From Ooceraea biroi (taxonomy: Eukaryota; Arthropoda; Insecta; Hymenoptera; Formicidae), in contig NC_039515.1 of NCBI RefSeq assembly GCF_003672135.1, positions 12,400,001 through 12,464,000 of the forward strand: a stretch of 64,000 nt of DNA, given 5' to 3'. This document shows positions 51,998 through 64,000 of this stretch, piece by piece; the first letter of the stretch is position 1; every line of letters begins with the position of its first letter. A program made the position numbers and the translations under genes. Below the pieces are notes generated by a model that saw nothing but the letters and a program-made list of their open reading frames with translations, did not search any database and was not told the DNA's origin.

Positions 51998-53081
51998 TTC
52001 GTGACTTGTGGAGTTACATACCCCCATACATATAGGCATAGGCGGAGACGAGGGGTTGGCAGGCAGTCCAAAGCATTGGAAGGGGGTTGGATCGTGATGG
52101 CAGGTGGTGGCGAGGGAAGAGGAAGTTGCGATTCCATCTGCCAGCCTGTCATTCTGATACTACGTACAATGTCGGCAGTTGGCGGAGACGATCAATACAT
52201 TGCAATCTATATAAAATGGCTGCAGTATTTGGAACGCCGTGCATAAAACGCTTTCCCTCGTAGAGACGAAAAACGAATAACTGCATATGTACGGCAAATT
52301 AAATCGGAATTACACGAAGTAAACTTGTTATGTGAATTGCACGGTCAGTGCCATCACAGCCCAAAATAGCCACCATTCTCCTAAAAAACTTGTCTCGAAA
52401 ACTTTCATATTAGGGATGAAGTATATCTCCAATAAAGCTTCATGAAAGAAATATCTGTATATTATCTGCCATCGTCACACTATATTAAATTTAATCTAAT
52501 GAAAACATTTGTAAGAGTTCAGAGAAAAAGCACACATTTATGTAAAAAATAAATTTACCAGAGAAATGGAAGATTTTCATATTTTATCTTCACCATAAGA
52601 GATAGATTCACTGAAAGATGAAACATGTTTGTTGAATTTTATTATAACGATTGGAGAAAATAATTTATGAACAAAGGAGATCAAAAAAGATACTTTAAAA
52701 TTGTTTATTTAGTTTATTTATATCAATGTATATAAAATTTAAATAAATTTCACTCTATATAAATAAATTATTTATTTCGTAGAAAACTGTATGTGATATA
52801 TCTTAATTCGATCTTAATTTTTATTCATTCAAATTAATTTACCTAGTTTATTGACAAATAGAAATTAAATTTATTATGCAATATGATTAGTGGATTTCTA
52901 TTCTACTGGGACTGCTACAGAAGAAAGAAGCATAGCAAATTGATGTAGCAGCGTCACCTTTTGCATACCCGTCGATACTATATTTTACGGAGATCGCCAA
53001 CAGATGGCAGACATTATACCAGTTGTAGTTCCTTTCTCAGTACGGAGTACCTTCAAGAAATAAGAATCGTTAGATTTAGAC

Positions 53082-53215
53082 AGTATTCATAGTCAGATCT
53101 TGTATTTAAGACCGTCTTAAGGTTATCTGCAGATGCTGTATGGATTATTTCATTGCCTATGGAATATCTGAAGATATACTTAAGGTCTTAAATATAAGAT
53201 TCGATTATGAATACC
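53082..53215. mobile_element. 134-bp hairpin MITE
   Basis: The two halves form a long imperfect stem: GTATTCATAGTCAGATCTTG on the left matches GTATTCATAATCGAATCTTA read from the right end inward. TTTAAGACC and TTAAGGT-type blocks continue the match to a loop near 53136-53165. The flanks TTAGAC (53076-53081) and TTAGAC (53216-53221) look like a 6-bp target duplication. Confidence 0.7.
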
Positions 53216-53221
53216 TTAGAC

Positions 53222-54832
53222 AAACATTTACGCACTTACTTTTAACTATCTTACAAACATTTCACTCTTTTAAATTTTATGTTTTATAGCTATAGTTTTC
53301 AGTTTTCTTTTTAAAATTTTAAACAATTGAAAGTATAGATAGTGATATACAAACTTTATAAAAATTATGCTATTGTTTTTAAAAAACTTCACTTAAATTT
53401 CAAAATCATTGCACATTTATCGTTTTATTTTTGAAAAAATAAAGACATTTTATTTCAAGGTTAAAATATCTTATTATTGTATCTGTGCCTCGTGCCACAC
53501 TTGTTATCACAATACATTTCTAAATACATGCAAAAATCCGCGACCATAAAATATTATCATGTGCATCACTTTTCAAACACCAATTCATATCACGATTTAT
53601 ATGTCGGTGTGCGTCGTGCCAGATTCAATATGGCTGAGATATATCGCGCGTGCAAGTAACACGTGATCGTACAATTAATTGCCGCGGCCAATAAAAGTTC
53701 TCATAAAGCAAAAAAAAGAGAAAAAGAATATCGCATTCCCAGGAGCACGAGACATAGACCGACGACGTGACTGTACAGGAGGCAGGCCAAGGCGCAACTA
53801 ACTCAGCTTGCGTGCAATAAAGGAGATCATTTTGAATCCGTGCCGCTGAAATTTATGGCCTCCCACCAGGAGAGTTCCGGCCATTGGTGCAGCATAGTAA
53901 AAACCGGCTATTAATTTTACGTTTGGTATGCGGCAGGTTGTCCGGTTACCGCACACATTCTCTATTTTCTACAAATTTAGGAAAATAATTTAAGCCTTTA
54001 TCACTAGAAAGTATCGAAATTAATCGTTTACTATTATGGCGATATAAACACCACACTATTTGTCAAGCGATGACAATTAGTATAGTGATCACGGCAATTA
54101 CTCACAATAACTGTTCACAAAAACAGCACATTTCTTCATGTTAAAACTGCACACGCAAGAGGCACGAAGTTCCAACGCTTTTTCTCGACTGACGTTGCCA
54201 ACAAAGCTGTATCCTCTGAATCTATTTCCAAACTTTTACACAATAGAAAAGAATCCAAATGTTAATAGGGTTTTTCTTAGAGATACATCTTAAAAGTGTA
54301 CCTGATTTTCTGTAGAATAACTCGTTTCTGCGGTCTCTTCACAGGGGCAAGTCAGTTCCTCTTCATGCTACGCTCCAGGTGATGTTGACCGTTCGCCGAT
54401 CAGCGGTGTTATGGTGCAGGAAAACGCCGAGGGGTAGTATTGCGGGAGAATGATTTATGACTTCAGGGACCAGGTAGGGCGCCATTCAGCACTAGGTTCG
54501 TTCTCTTCTTCCGCCACCTCTCCGACGGGCTCCCTCTCGCAGTCCGGTGACTTGCGATGTCAATGCGTTTTCAGTTGGCTTATTTGCGCAATAGGCATAA
54601 GACGTCCCTCGTGGATAAAATTGTGATTAAAGAAACATGCGTCGACATTTTTGTGCCTCGTGTGTTGTAAAGCAATTCGTGAATCGATCGACAATTGAAC
54701 ATCTGTACTCAGCTTCCGCAACGATGGAACGATTACGGTAAGTGTCATTATTCTTGTAACATATAATTAAAACTATTATTTCACGTGGTATATATATATA
54801 TATATATAAATCTTAACTTTTGTATATATATA
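53222..54832. other. Intergenic DNA with a conserved-looking patch
   Basis: AT-rich to 53.6 kb, then a moderate-GC stretch (53740-53950) containing AAATTTATGGCC, a Hox/Exd-like word, and another GC-richer stretch at 54340-54570. No coding support. Confidence 0.4.
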
Positions 54833-54834
54833 TA

Positions 54835-55281
54835 CAGGGTGTCTCAGAAAGAATGGGACAATGCTCGTGTGCAGATAGAGCGGACTGAACTGAGTCGAAA
54901 AGTCCTGTACCGTTTTGCAATTTTCGCAATAGTTAACGAGTTATTAATTATTAAAAATCGCTGTATTAGTCCGGCCTACCGCCGAATGCAAGCGCGCGGC
55001 GAGATGCGACCGCCTAGCGATCGAGTGCCTAGCGATCGCAGTGGCAATGGCTAGGCAGGCCACTTGTAATAAACAACACCCCGCGCGCCTAGCAACCTCG
55101 ATCGCTAGGCGGTCGCATCTCGCCGCGCGCTTGCATTCGGCGGTAGGCCGGAATAATACAGTAATTTTTAATAATTAATAACTCGTTAACTATTGCGAAA
55201 ATTGTAAAATGGTACAGGATTTTACGTTCAGTCCGCTCTATCTGCACACGAGCATTGTCCCATTCTTTCTGAGACACCCTG
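54835..55281. mobile_element. 447-bp foldback (long-TIR) element
   Basis: The element begins CAGGGTGTCTCAGAAAGAAT and ends with its exact inverse, each end flanked by TATATA, suggesting TA target duplication. The inverted arms are about 190-200 bp each and nearly identical, leaving a short centre around 55040-55090. Because the arms mirror each other, similar 60-90-codon frames occur on plus (54785-55054) and minus (55089-55277); these are mirror artefacts, not genes. This is a non-autonomous foldback element, probably Tc1/mariner-mobilised (inference). It can form a large hairpin and its transcript could seed small RNAs. Confidence 0.88.
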
Positions 55282-55640
55282 TATATATATATATAAAATA
55301 AGTTTTTATGTACAAAGAGGCTTTATAAAAGAGTTGTAAAATGACGCTATAAAGAAGTACTTTTGATGTAGTCTGTATATATATAATAATATACAGAAAC
55401 CATATCTTACAAAACAAACTTAACGGTACAGAATTATAAAAATAGCATTAACATTGTAATAAAGAGATTCCATTGATAACGTTTCAGAAGACAGAGCAAA
55501 TGCTAATGAATTAAAAAATAAGATACTTTTATGTACAGCTAAAATATCTTTCAAAATAAAAATGTGATTTGCTTTTTAAAAAGAAAGCAACAAAAGTAGA
55601 GTTATGCTATCTGAGCATTAACCACGTGAGAAAAAGATAG
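55282..55640. other. AT-rich intergenic DNA
   Basis: Short AT-rich spacer, no features seen. Confidence 0.5.
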
Positions 55641-56480
55641 TGCACTATGTGTCAATGTTCATGTAGCTAATGCGTATTGCGACGCGGGATAAAGTACAGA
55701 TCACCTCAGTCAAGATATCGAATTGGATTGGCGGCGATGCGCGGAACTTCGTCCGCACGCTTCGTCCGTCAAGCAAAAACGACAACCGGATATCACGTTT
55801 CTGTTCACGAAGGCCGGCGAAGGAAATTAGCCCTTGGAAATCAGCTGCGGCGGCGCGCAATATCTGGGTACACGCGTGAATTTATGTAACTTAATTTGTA
55901 ACACGCCGCATGTAGCTACCCGCGCTGGCCCCGAGAAGTCAACAAGAAAATAAGAAATCCTCGGAAGCTCACATAAGTGCCGCGCTCACGCACATGAGGA
56001 GGTGAAGGCTACGCGCGCTCGAGCAACGAGAGGAATAATGGTCAGCCCTATGGGCAACTTTTTCACTTTGCATGTAATAACCACGAGAGGAACCAGCAAG
56101 AGGGAGAAAGGGAGTGGGAGCGAGGGAACGAAATGCCTCCTATGCGCGGAGGAGCAGTTTAATAAAATCTCGTTGGCCTAATGACGAGAGCAGCTCCGGT
56201 AGTCGTCGGGCGAGACAGGGGCGACGATGGGGAACGAGGGATGGACGGAGACGGTAGCAGACGGCGAATCCGTCGTGATGGTAGCTGGATAGGGGATGGG
56301 GAGGAAGGGGGTAGGTTGGCGGAGAGAAATAAGAGGGGTTGGGACGAGAGAGATATCGCCCGTGTCGCATGCGATGCTGCCGCCTTGCTGATGCCTTCGA
56401 TGCTCCGTAACGGGCTGTTTTTATGCAAAGATGTTCATCAACGCTTTGATCTTCACCGGCAAATATGTATAAGCTTGTAA
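55640..56480. promoter_or_regulatory. GC-rich island pair, candidate regulatory region
   Basis: CpG-containing sequence at about 55670-56050 and a G-rich block at 56100-56410 with GGGATGGGGAGGAAGGGGG. Overlapping frames on both strands are low complexity. No gene family recognised. Confidence 0.3.
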
Positions 56481-59400
56481 TTCAGATGTACAATGATATA
56501 CGTCGCGACAGAATTGTGACAAAGGCAGACGGGGAAATGCATCAGTGAAAAAACCTAGAGAGAACTAAAATGAAATATAATCTACAATATGAAACAAACA
56601 TAAAGATATGTAATAACGCATTAATTGTTCGATTTTCATAATTGTTGATTTGACTGTATGGATTTAATTAAACATAATGACGTTAGCATATTTATGAATT
56701 TTAAATCTTTTATTGTATTAATATCTTTGTTATTATAGAATCAAATAATATCTCTGTTTGCATTTTATATTCATTATAAACATCATTATTTATAATAGCA
56801 AAATGCTGTTTTAAATTGCTAAAAAAACCATCGTTACTGTCTTTCACCTTTTCTTTTTTGTTTCAAGTTTTCGATGTTTTATCATTCGTCAATGTTCTCT
56901 TTTTTCTCTCGTACTCGTTGTCCCGTTTTCATGATTTTTCTTAACTATTTAAAAAAAAATTCGTCGTGTATCGACCTAGTACGTTGCACTGAAATTGTCA
57001 GGGAAACGAAAAAAGCTGGAGGGAAAAGAGGGAAAAGACAGACGTGGAGTCAAGACACAGCAGCAGCTACCCCGAACGATCATCAATCATCAAGAGCGAG
57101 ACAATCGAATAGTGCAGCCAACCGGCGAACAGCTGTCGCTTCGGTGGGCTCTAAACGTACACGTTACACGTTGCTACTGCAGTTTCACAAAAAAGCACAC
57201 AGGTCATTGCAGAAAATCAACTGCATAAGTAATGTCCTCGTGTCTTTTTATATATTTAAATAGAAATAAAGACTTTTAATCATGTCGCTTATATGAAATG
57301 CTAGCATAAAAAGAAAATAATTCATAATATTACTACAAAGAATATAAATACGAAGGGATGTAAATTAATGTAAAACAAAAGAATGTTTCTAAAAATGGCA
57401 AAAATAATGGAATTAAATAACGATAAAAACGTGATAGAAACGAGATAAACAGTATTTTTATGAAAGATCAGAAACTCATTCATTTTTTGCCTTTCAATTT
57501 CTTATAATTTATTTTCTAAAACGCTTCATACGTCGAACATTATATATCTCAACAAGCTCAATCCTCCTCGCATCGCATCACATCATATCAGAGCGCTACC
57601 ATCACATGCCGACACCCTCCCTGCGTGTTCTTATATTGCCTGCTACGTTTCATAAATAACTCTCATATTGCAAAAAGTACAATTTCAATATTACAACCGA
57701 TGGGCATGCCAATATTGCTCGGTGCATGATAGATAGACGAGCTATATTGTCTTTATAAAAAGCAAGTCGTTTGTTTTAAAAGTATACTGCATGTATCTCT
57801 CAAGAATATTCATTCAAGATAGTGTTCAAAAACTTCATCTGCTTTTGTTCACCATCTTATAATTATTAAAGATGAAATACTTATGCAGTTTTTCTTTATA
57901 CATATTTTTAATGAAAGAAGAAATTTAATTGCTACGATAAATACTTTCATAGATATAAGAGAATTTCCAGAAATTATTTAGATAGCTATTTACAGAAAAT
58001 ATTTAGATAGCTTTCGAATATTTATCATATCTAAAACCTATTCAAGAATTCTAATATTGATAATATTTGTAGAAAAGCATATATTTGTCAGAAGAAAATC
58101 AGATATCTCTGACTAAACCTGACGTTAGTAAAGTAGTTTACTATACAGGAAATTAGTTTACCGACCTATGGAACATACAGTCTTAAAACACATTTGTAGA
58201 CGACAGATGGAACTGACACAAAGGTATTTTTTCCCCGCTACTTTTTCAAAACGAAAGTTTCAAGTATCGTATGCAAACATATAAGTGAAATTTAAATAAA
58301 ACTAATCGCAACACATTATAATGTCATTGTGCTATTCATGTAAATCGGAAAATGTAGATAAATTTAAAGCTTACCTTTTCTCTAGCCAATCGATGATTTG
58401 ATTAATTCATTTATTCATGTAATTAATCCGCGCATGCAAATTAATTAGCTTTTAATAGTCCTCTGATTATTTATACAAAATGATATATTATCAATTGATA
58501 AACGTTATTCCAGTATTACAAGTGGATGTATTTCAATATTACAATTGGAAGCTATATGTACATATAACTTTGAATATTGAATTTTTATATTAAATTTTTG
58601 TCAAGCATACTGACAGTATATCTTATTTGTTTGTAAATTTTTCATACGACTATTTAAATCGTTATAAATTATAAACAAGATATAGCAACTAATCATATCG
58701 TAAGCCATTGGTTCACTTTTCTCCCATTTTAGATAATTAAAAAGAAATATATATTCTTCTGAACATGCACGTTTTATGACATGTATGTTATTTAATAACG
58801 ATTTTACTTTAATAGCATTTATTAAAATTTTATATACGACTAATACAGCTTATACCACAGAGGAACATCCCCTCAAAGCTGATATCTCCTTAACATGATT
58901 ATCAGTGAAGGCGTAGACATAGCCAGTTAAAAGTAGCAAGCAGAGATGGGAGGGTTGTCACCCTTGTCTCTCTCTGAACAGCGTGAGATGCCAGCCATCT
59001 TGAATGATATATGGCGTCGGTTACGAGGTCGACTGAGCGGCGATCACTCAACGCTAAGCTCCGCGGCTTTTGGGGACATACGTCGTCAAGCCTCCCGCTC
59101 TGTCCATTCCTTTCTGGCTTGCTATACATCGCGATTTACATTAATTGTTACAATGCAGATTTTTCTTAATATGATTAATAACAACTTTTCTTGATTTCTT
59201 TTTCAATTTTTTCAATTTGTGTACGCTTATGATAAAAACACGGTTACTGTTTCCATTTGATGGGCCGTCAATGACAGTGATCCGTAATCAATAACCGCAT
59301 CAAGCTTACACACATTGTTCCATACGCAGCTCTTAAATCCCGAGCTATTCTGCTTCCTCCTTTTACCGTTATAACCCCCTATCAGCGCATTTAATATGCA

Positions 59401-59740
59401 ATACCCCATTTACCCCATTGAATATCCCACTGAATCCACTCGAGGGAGCCTTGCGACCCACATTTCACCCCATCCCGCTTATCAACTTTTGCATAAGATT
59501 CCTAATCCTCAGAACTAAAGAGCGTAAGGTATCTATGAGTAAAAGAATATGTAAGTTCAGATTACATACATTAAATATGTTGAATAATATATAAATCGTG
59601 TAACGGACGTTCTGCCTAGGAAAAACTCACTTATCAAAGGAATGATTTCGCAAACTTACCTTAATTCAATCGCAATTTTTATACTACCACCGGCACTATA
59701 TACTCACCGTCACAAGCAAACAAGAAAAGAAAAACGATAG
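56481..59740. other. AT-rich intergenic DNA
   Basis: No supported gene. A 129-codon plus frame (56874-57263) starts with ATG but has no recognisable domain and irregular composition. A word ATCATCAATCATCAAG at about 57079-57094 contains an inverted TGATTGATGA Hox/Exd-like site. Confidence 0.4.
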
Positions 59741-59839
59741 TAAACTAAATTATACAAACCATTGCAATTAATTAGCCTTAATACAAATTATGCCAAGAAT
59801 CGCAATTATAAGCGACTGTTAGTCGATGCTTCAATGAAT

Positions 59840-60480
59840 CTGGGGAAAAGAAAAAATCTCAAGGAAAAGAGAAAGAGCAGGTCATGGAAAATGTTGGGAA
59901 CAGTTTGCGAGCAATGCAGGGAGAGGAGTGAGAGTGAACAAGCGGCAGGAGGGAGGATGAAGGCGGGAAAGCGGACGAAGGATGAGTCCGGTTGCCGTTG
60001 GCGCGGAAGAAAAGAGAGTCACGAGATGCTGGATAGGTTTGAGGGATCCACAGGAGAGTTGCGGGGGGGGGGGGCGAGATGCGGTGGAAGCTGGGACGAG
60101 GAGGCCGGTGGACAAAGCGAGGGTGGTGGGAAGGAGAACGACGGGGGTGCAATTGGGGTGGTGGTTTGCGCCGCAACGGAAAAGGGAGGTCGGGTGGGTA
60201 GTTGGAACACCGGAGGATCGGAAGAGAGGAAGGCTCGAGGGCAAAGGGTGGTGGCGGGAGGAGGCTGGCACGCGGATCCTCCCGAAGCACCGCGCAATCC
60301 CGGGGGCCGCTTTAAATGAGTCAGCGTTTTTATGCCCCGCGATGTTGTCAAAGTGCAAACAGCGCCCGATAATATATCATCCGTTACGCAAGCAACTCCC
60401 CGCGCTACCCTTGTACACTTGCAACACGCCTGAAGGAAGACATGCTGTAGACATTACAGTGGACGTCCCTTGACCACACA
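59840..60480. promoter_or_regulatory. G-rich island with a 12-G run
   Basis: Purine- and G-rich plus strand with a 12-base G run at 60063-60074 and many GGTGG/GGGAGG words. Long frames on both strands (185 plus, 158 minus codons) result from base composition: one reads Arg/Gly/Glu and the other Pro/Ser. G-quadruplex potential is evident. The 3' half (60230-60400) is more CpG-rich. Confidence 0.35.
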
Positions 60481-63020
60481 CCTAACAGGTAGCAAGATCT
60501 ATGTAACTTGTAAAGATACTCATGATGTAATAATTGTAAACACAGATTTTAATTTCATGATTGATAATGCATAAACAAAATCAGAAAACATTTGTATAAA
60601 CATCAAATAAATTCTCAAATTTAGTGAATAAAGACATGTTATAAATTAATAATGTTGAAAATATTAATGGAATAATCAATTTCTCAAATAATCCTAAGAA
60701 AACATGTTTGCAACTTTCAATAAATTACGTATTATGCAAATGAATAATGCAATTTTTTTATTTCTGCAGTTTACACTATATAGAGCAAAGCATGTATAAT
60801 TGATTGTAATTTATAAATATTAAAGAAGGCTACTAAAAGATAAAAACAAATATTTAATTAATTTAATTAAAAGAAAGTCAATTTGATAGAAACACCAATA
60901 GCTGGATAAGAAAAAGGACAAGAGGTAGCCAAAAGGATGATGAGAGGGAAGACCCAGAATGGTGAGGGTGGCTATGACGGGAGACGTCAACCAAACTGAC
61001 AGGGTTGCTTTTCTCACCGAAGTATGGTGCGGGCGAAGAGGCATTCAACCCCGAAAGTCAAAATAACTTCCTAAACTTTAACCTCCAGAGTATAAAAGTG
61101 CTATGCCTTTTCTATCTGCCCGCGCGAATCTCGGCATCCGGCTTGAAGTTGACGGCTTCTCAGAATCTGGCCAAGGTACCGTCGATAAAAATATGTCATA
61201 TTCGCGGGTTGTTTTTACTCAAAGCCAAGTTCGGTTTCCCAGAAAAACGATTTTCAACTCATTCTGCCCAATGCATTTCTGCCGCAGGTTTTTTCCGTGT
61301 TCACGCGATTATGATGTCTCAATATGATCAAATCAATTCACATAAATGTATCAATCATAAATCTATGAAAGCTAATGCATTAAAAACATTGATAGTAGAT
61401 TTACAGGATTATATATAGTGTGTATTTATATATTATAATAATAGTATAATAAATTGTAATTTATTAACATAAAACAAAAACATAAAAATGCATTCAAATG
61501 CCGACAAGTAGCAGAAGCTAGAGCGTATCTGTTCCCGTTACGCGGCTTTGCGCGAACTCCTTCTGAGGCGAGACATAATGTGACCCCCTCTTCAAGGATA
61601 TACCATCTCGCGATGCCATTCGTCGTGTAACATATGCTTTTATCTAAATTAAACAGTGTCGGCGCGATTTTCATTTCCTGCCTTGAAGCCGCTGATGTTA
61701 TCCGCAGGATAGCGCGTCGCGAGAGCGTCGCTAAGGGTCGGGAAAGGTTTACCCTCCTACTTTAACCGATCCTCCCGTCAACCCTCCCCTTCCTCCTTCC
61801 TGTTCTCCGTCGCCTTACTCACTCGTCTCTCTGTATGCGCGTTGTCTACTATCTCCCTATATTCCAACCGAGCCCTTCATGTCGTTTCTCTTTCTTCCTG
61901 ATGTCTACTCACTCATTCTTGCGGTTAAAATATCTTTCTTCGTTTGCCATCTCCATTGGCAAACGTTGCTCTTTGTATCAATACACCGTCCCAATATTTC
62001 CAGAACTATTCATGTGCAACAGATGTAGTAATTCTGAATTATATAAACAGGAACATGAAAATTATATGAAACCAATTATGTAAAATCAGTAGCTGCTTTC
62101 GAGGTGTAACATTATGAGATTAACATACTCTCACGTGCAATAAAAGATAATTTTAAACATAATTAATCGCAATATAATGTATATTATTAAACTATTACGT
62201 TATTCTGTATTTCTTTGTTTTTTTTCTGTCTCTGTTCTCTTATCTCGTAAGAGAGGATATTAATTTAAATAAACGTTATATAAACGAGCAGCAAGTCCTG
62301 CCATTGTGTGATATCTGCGCATTTACTCGCATCTGTATATTTTCTTACGCGATGAATACTTTATAAGTTGAGATATCTGTGAATCGCAGCATTCTCGCGG
62401 ATATCGCAGCACACGGCAATTATTCTCAACAGTAACGGAAACGGAGAAGGTGCGGACACGTGATCTCGCCAAAAAAGTTGATTGCATGAAAAGAACGAAA
62501 GAAGCAACGAGAGGATGCTCTCTCTTTCTTTTTTCCCCTTCGTATTACTTACCCCCATTCCCGCCATCTCCCTTCGACCGTCTTCTTTTTCTATCACGGT
62601 GATCTTTGTCTACGGAACAAGCAGGCAGTAGAAAAAGAGGACGCGCAGACGACGAGGAAGCTTCGGGGTGGATGTGGCCGAGAGTCCTTGGATGTTCGTC
62701 CTTAGGGTGAGCGAAGAAGGTTGGAAAACCGGTGGCGCGGATCTGCAGACAGCTCTCCGGCGCGGATGGAGAATGGCTGATTCCGTGAGAAGAGAAAAGA
62801 CAAAGACGGAAGGAAGGAAAAGGAAAGAGAAGGAAAATGGGAGAGGATACGGAAAAGAGACGCAAGATGGACAAAAAGACAATATAGAATCCCGCGATAG
62901 TGGAAGGGAAGGAGGAATACCAGAGGAGTCCGCGGATAGACGGACAGGATGACGCTGATCAATCTCCTGGTTTCGTATCTCGAAGTCCAGACCCCAAACC
63001 GATCCGCGTTTTTCTGTCTT

Positions 63021-63042
63021 TCTCTCTCTCTCTCTCTCTTTC
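63021..63042. repeat. (TC)n microsatellite
   Basis: About ten TC units. Confidence 0.8.
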
Positions 63043-63140
63043 TTCATGGCTATTTCATAACATAAGTTTGTGGGGAAAATATGAAGTCGAAAATTTATCG
63101 TACGTCGATAATGAAATGCATTGAATGCAATTTACTTAAG

Positions 63141-63158
63141 AACACACACACACACACA
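63141..63158. repeat. (AC)n microsatellite
   Basis: Nine AC units. Confidence 0.85.
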
Positions 63159-63374
63159 TTCTAAGTAAAATCTATTTATTATAAAAATTGATTCGTTAAC
63201 TATAATTATTTTACTATTATATTTTGCAATTATAGTCGCGAAAATATCAAACATTTTTTTCAGTGTAGATATATCTGTTATACATCGTTGATAGTAAAGC
63301 TGAATTTCCAATGAAATAATTATCATGATGCAATGCATATGCCAATTTCCATCTTATATATATTTTAAAGTCAA

Positions 63375-63897
63375 TTTATTGCCAGCTCGGTCGAGCTGGC
63401 AAAAATCATGCAACTACGTACACAACGTTTCGACCATCAATTTTGGTTCTCTTTAGGTGTAATATGAATAACACAAATTAAATTAAATTTGCACCATGAA
63501 AAACATACAAAGAAAAGAGAGATTGCGGAAATGATTTGTATTAAAAGTCAATTCAAAACATTCAACCTACAAAGAGACACAGATTGCCTGTTATTTATGA
63601 TTCGATCCTGGAAAACATTTGAGTTCACCTTGCTGATACTTGAGTGGCTGCCGTCAGATTAGTCGGATGTGATATTGTGAGATTATGTGTGTTTATTGGT
63701 CATCTTCTGCCAGTAGGTATTAATATAATATGTTATGTATAGTTTTTAGCAATTCATTTCAAATTGTCGTGTTTTTATTTATAGAAGATGACTAATTTGT
63801 GTTGTTCATATATTACACCTGAAGAGGACCAAAATTGATGGTCGAAACGTTGTGTACGTAGTTGTATGATTTTTGCCAGCTCGGTCGACAATAAATA
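63375..63897. mobile_element. Inverted-repeat element, possible Penelope-like retroelement remnant
   Basis: About 100 bp at 63377-63480 is repeated in inverse at 63793-63895, with around 310 bp between. The shared arm contains GGTCGAAACGTTGTGTACGT and TGATTTTTGCCAGCTCGGTC. The arrangement CTGAAGA-stem-GAAACG is the pattern I know from terminal repeats of Penelope-like elements, which can carry hammerhead ribozymes and often have inverted terminal copies. No reverse transcriptase or GIY-YIG coding remains between the arms. A plain foldback DNA transposon is the alternative. Confidence 0.55.
63806..63869 (+). ncRNA. Hammerhead-ribozyme-like motif in the right arm
   Basis: The core words are in the right order: CTGAAGA (63819-63825; consensus CUGANGA) and GAAAC (63844-63848). 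Stem II would be GACC/GGTC around an AAAATTGAT loop. Stem III would be ACGT (63847-63850) with ACGT (63856-63859), followed by A63860 as the cleavage-site base. Stem I would pair TCATA (63806-63810) with TATGA (63865-63869) plus AC with GT next to the core, leaving an internal loop. One extra G next to stem II is an imperfection. The left-arm copy has CTAAAGA on the minus strand, losing an invariant G, and is predicted inactive. Confidence 0.45.
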
Positions 63898-64000
63898 TCG
63901 ACTTTATGGTTAATTATTCTACTGGCGATATATAACATTATTTTTATTATATATATTTTCTTTATATTATCTTCATTCGAATCTATTGTTTTTGTCTATT

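Larger units (their letters stand above)
48653..53075. other. Intergenic DNA with minor islands
   Basis: No gene supported. Tandem CA (51858-51875) and TA (51950-51997) repeats flank a GC-richer island at about 52010-52245. An 84-codon plus frame at 51503-51757 starts with ATG and is rich in Lys, Arg and Cys, but it has no homeodomain or other recognised motif. Confidence 0.45.
60485..63370. other. Intergenic DNA toward the right edge
   Basis: AT-rich stretches alternate with GC-richer patches at 61500-61830 and 62440-63010. The latter has a purine tract (62790-62880) and ends in a (TC)n run at 63021-63042. A (CA)n run lies at 63141-63158. No gene is supported. Confidence 0.4.

Noticed and set aside
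59762..60358. ORFs of 185 (plus), 143 and 158 (minus) codons
   Set aside because: All frames are open due to G/purine-rich composition; the products are Arg/Gly/Glu or Pro/Ser low complexity.
1..64000. Search for Scr, zen, ftz or another homeobox
   Set aside because: The helix-3 KIWFQNRR-type coding motif occurs only in Dfd exon 2; no second homeobox was seen on either strand.
1..64000. CRISPR arrays, operons, bacterial promoters
   Set aside because: The window is clearly animal nuclear DNA; no direct-repeat/spacer array is present.

Overview
This is an AT-rich animal window, almost certainly from an insect. It holds a segment of a Hox cluster centred on Deformed (Dfd), and the repeat content and protein details make a hymenopteran such as an ant plausible (inference). 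The only protein-coding gene I can support is Dfd, on the plus strand. It has two coding exons (24098-24977 and 28225-28913) joined across a 3,247-bp intron and encodes 522 residues: a His/Gln-rich N-terminal half, a YPWM motif, an Antp-class homeodomain and the conserved C-terminal tail ending DYGLTAL.

Two microRNA genes of the miR-10 family flank it. mir-10 lies about 19 kb upstream on the plus strand (hairpin about 4745-4842). mir-993 lies about 16 kb downstream on the minus strand (hairpin about 45048-45136). Insect Hox clusters normally run Scr - mir-10 - Dfd - Hox3/zen, and Hox genes are transcribed from the posterior toward the anterior end. The left edge therefore faces Scr and the right edge faces zen, but neither gene is inside the window.

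Layout: 1-4.7 kb is intergenic; mir-10 is at 4.8 kb; a CpG-rich block spans 7.27-8.1 kb; 8-22.9 kb is intergenic with MITE insertions; the Dfd promoter and 5' UTR lie at about 22.9-24.1 kb; Dfd runs from 24.1 to 28.9 kb with a 3' UTR that may reach about 30.4 kb; 30.4-45 kb is intergenic with GC-richer islands and transposon remnants; mir-993 is at 45.1 kb; 45.2-64 kb is intergenic with more islands and several inverted-repeat elements. Most short ORFs in these tracts are chance frames in GC-rich islands.

The mobile elements are all small and non-autonomous: a five-copy MITE family of about 200-235 bp, a 447-bp foldback with TA flanks, a 425-bp TIR element, a TTAA-flanked piggyBac-like MITE inside the Dfd intron, a 134-bp hairpin element, and at the right edge a 520-bp inverted-repeat structure whose right arm carries a hammerhead-ribozyme-like core. 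I found no novel multigene system; the most notable signals are the two opposed miR-10-family genes and the hammerhead-like arm.
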